Part shown: piece after piece, positions 13,543 to 13,745 of the stretch | Layout: each line of letters begins with the position of its first letter | Numbering within the stretch: the stretch's first letter is position 1 | Source: an uncultured Collinsella sp. | GTDB taxonomy: Bacteria > Actinomycetota > Coriobacteriia > Coriobacteriales > Coriobacteriaceae | Direction of reading: 5' to 3' | Assembly (NCBI GenBank): GCA_902495945.1 | Contig: CABUZD010000034.1 | Coordinates: 1-13,745 of the forward strand | Length of the DNA: 13,745 bases | Notes under the pieces: model-generated | Database searches by the model: none | Seen by the model: only the letters and a program-made list of their open reading frames with translations | Told to the model about the DNA's origin: nothing | Made by a program: the position numbers and the translations under genes

Positions 13543-13745
13543 TCAGGTGGTTGTCGGGACATAGGGATAGTAGTCAAAGCGCAACGTCATAAGCCGCTGT
13601 GGGGATTCAATAGCCGCGGCGATGATATTGGCATCGCGGGCACGATCAAACCCTACGAGTTCGATCTGATACGAGACGTCTTGCATAATGTCCAGACGTC
13701 GCCAGGCTAGGAGTGTGTCGCCATCGAATTCCAAGGTCTTGCCTC
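13543..13745 (-). CDS. 3' end of an unrecognised protein
   Basis: The last 66 codons of a gene that begins outside the window; the stop (TGA) is at 13543-13545 and the frame is open to the edge. The visible part starts GKTLEFDGDTLLAW, continues with DVSYQIELVGFDRARDAN and ends RFDYYPYVPTTT. It looks soluble, with alternating strands and one helix (ANIIAAAIESPQRL). I do not recognise a family. It shares its direction with DUF554 and ends 119 bases before that start, with no terminator visible. An internal TTG at 13734 lacks a ribosome site and is not the true start. Confidence 0.6.
   Translation of the reverse strand, partial: GKTLEFDGDTLLAWRRLDIMQDVSYQIELVGFDRARDANIIAAAIESPQRLMTLRFDYYPYVPTTT

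Noticed and set aside
1..13745. tRNA, rRNA, CRISPR array, insertion sequence or prophage
   Set aside because: No cloverleaf with TTCGA-type loop, regular direct repeats, transposase or integrase motif was seen on reading either strand.

Overview
The window is GC-rich and gene-dense. The proteins are rich in Ala, Gly, Arg and Asp, GTG starts are probably used, Shine-Dalgarno sites of the AGGAGG type are clear, and -10 boxes are of the TATAAT kind. Together with protein flavour (a divergent TrmB, a bacterial Elp3) this suggests a host-associated actinobacterium of the Coriobacteriia, perhaps Collinsella-like. That placement is inferred from memory of protein style and not from any search. I see no rRNA, tRNA, CRISPR array, transposase, integrase or origin.

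Layout. (1) 1-2129, minus strand: the 5' part of a possible DUF805 membrane protein cut by the window edge, trmB (m7G46 tRNA methyltransferase), and a class I methyltransferase whose N-terminus resembles Trm9. (2) 2397-4015, plus strand: a two-gene operon with a 4-base ATGA overlap, encoding a membrane-anchored XRE regulator and a membrane-anchored DUF4097 beta-repeat protein. It ends in a long hairpin. (3) 4115-6898, plus strand: elp3 (radical SAM/GNAT tRNA U34 modification enzyme), possibly leaderless, directly followed by a membrane-anchored protein of spermidine-synthase fold. (4) 6899-7000: an 89-base nested inverted repeat between convergent genes. (5) 7001-12619, minus strand: a three-gene set, transcribed in the order TerB-N/TerB-C protein, DUF2791 (BrxD-type) P-loop ATPase, Lhr/BrxHI-like SF2 helicase. 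The first two genes overlap; the third follows after a 116-base spacer holding a terminator or attenuator. (6) 12708-13745, minus strand: a DUF554 membrane protein and the 3' end of an unrecognised gene.

The most interesting unit is the three-gene set in (5). It pairs the accessory ATPase/helicase duo of BREX type 2 with a TerB-domain protein but has no PglX, PglZ, PglW or Ter core genes beside it. This suggests a stand-alone DNA-processing or defence module. A second theme is tRNA modification: Elp3 makes carboxymethyl-type U34 modifications, and the Trm9-like protein 2 kb away would be a natural candidate for the methyl-ester step known from eukaryotes. TrmB lies next to it.
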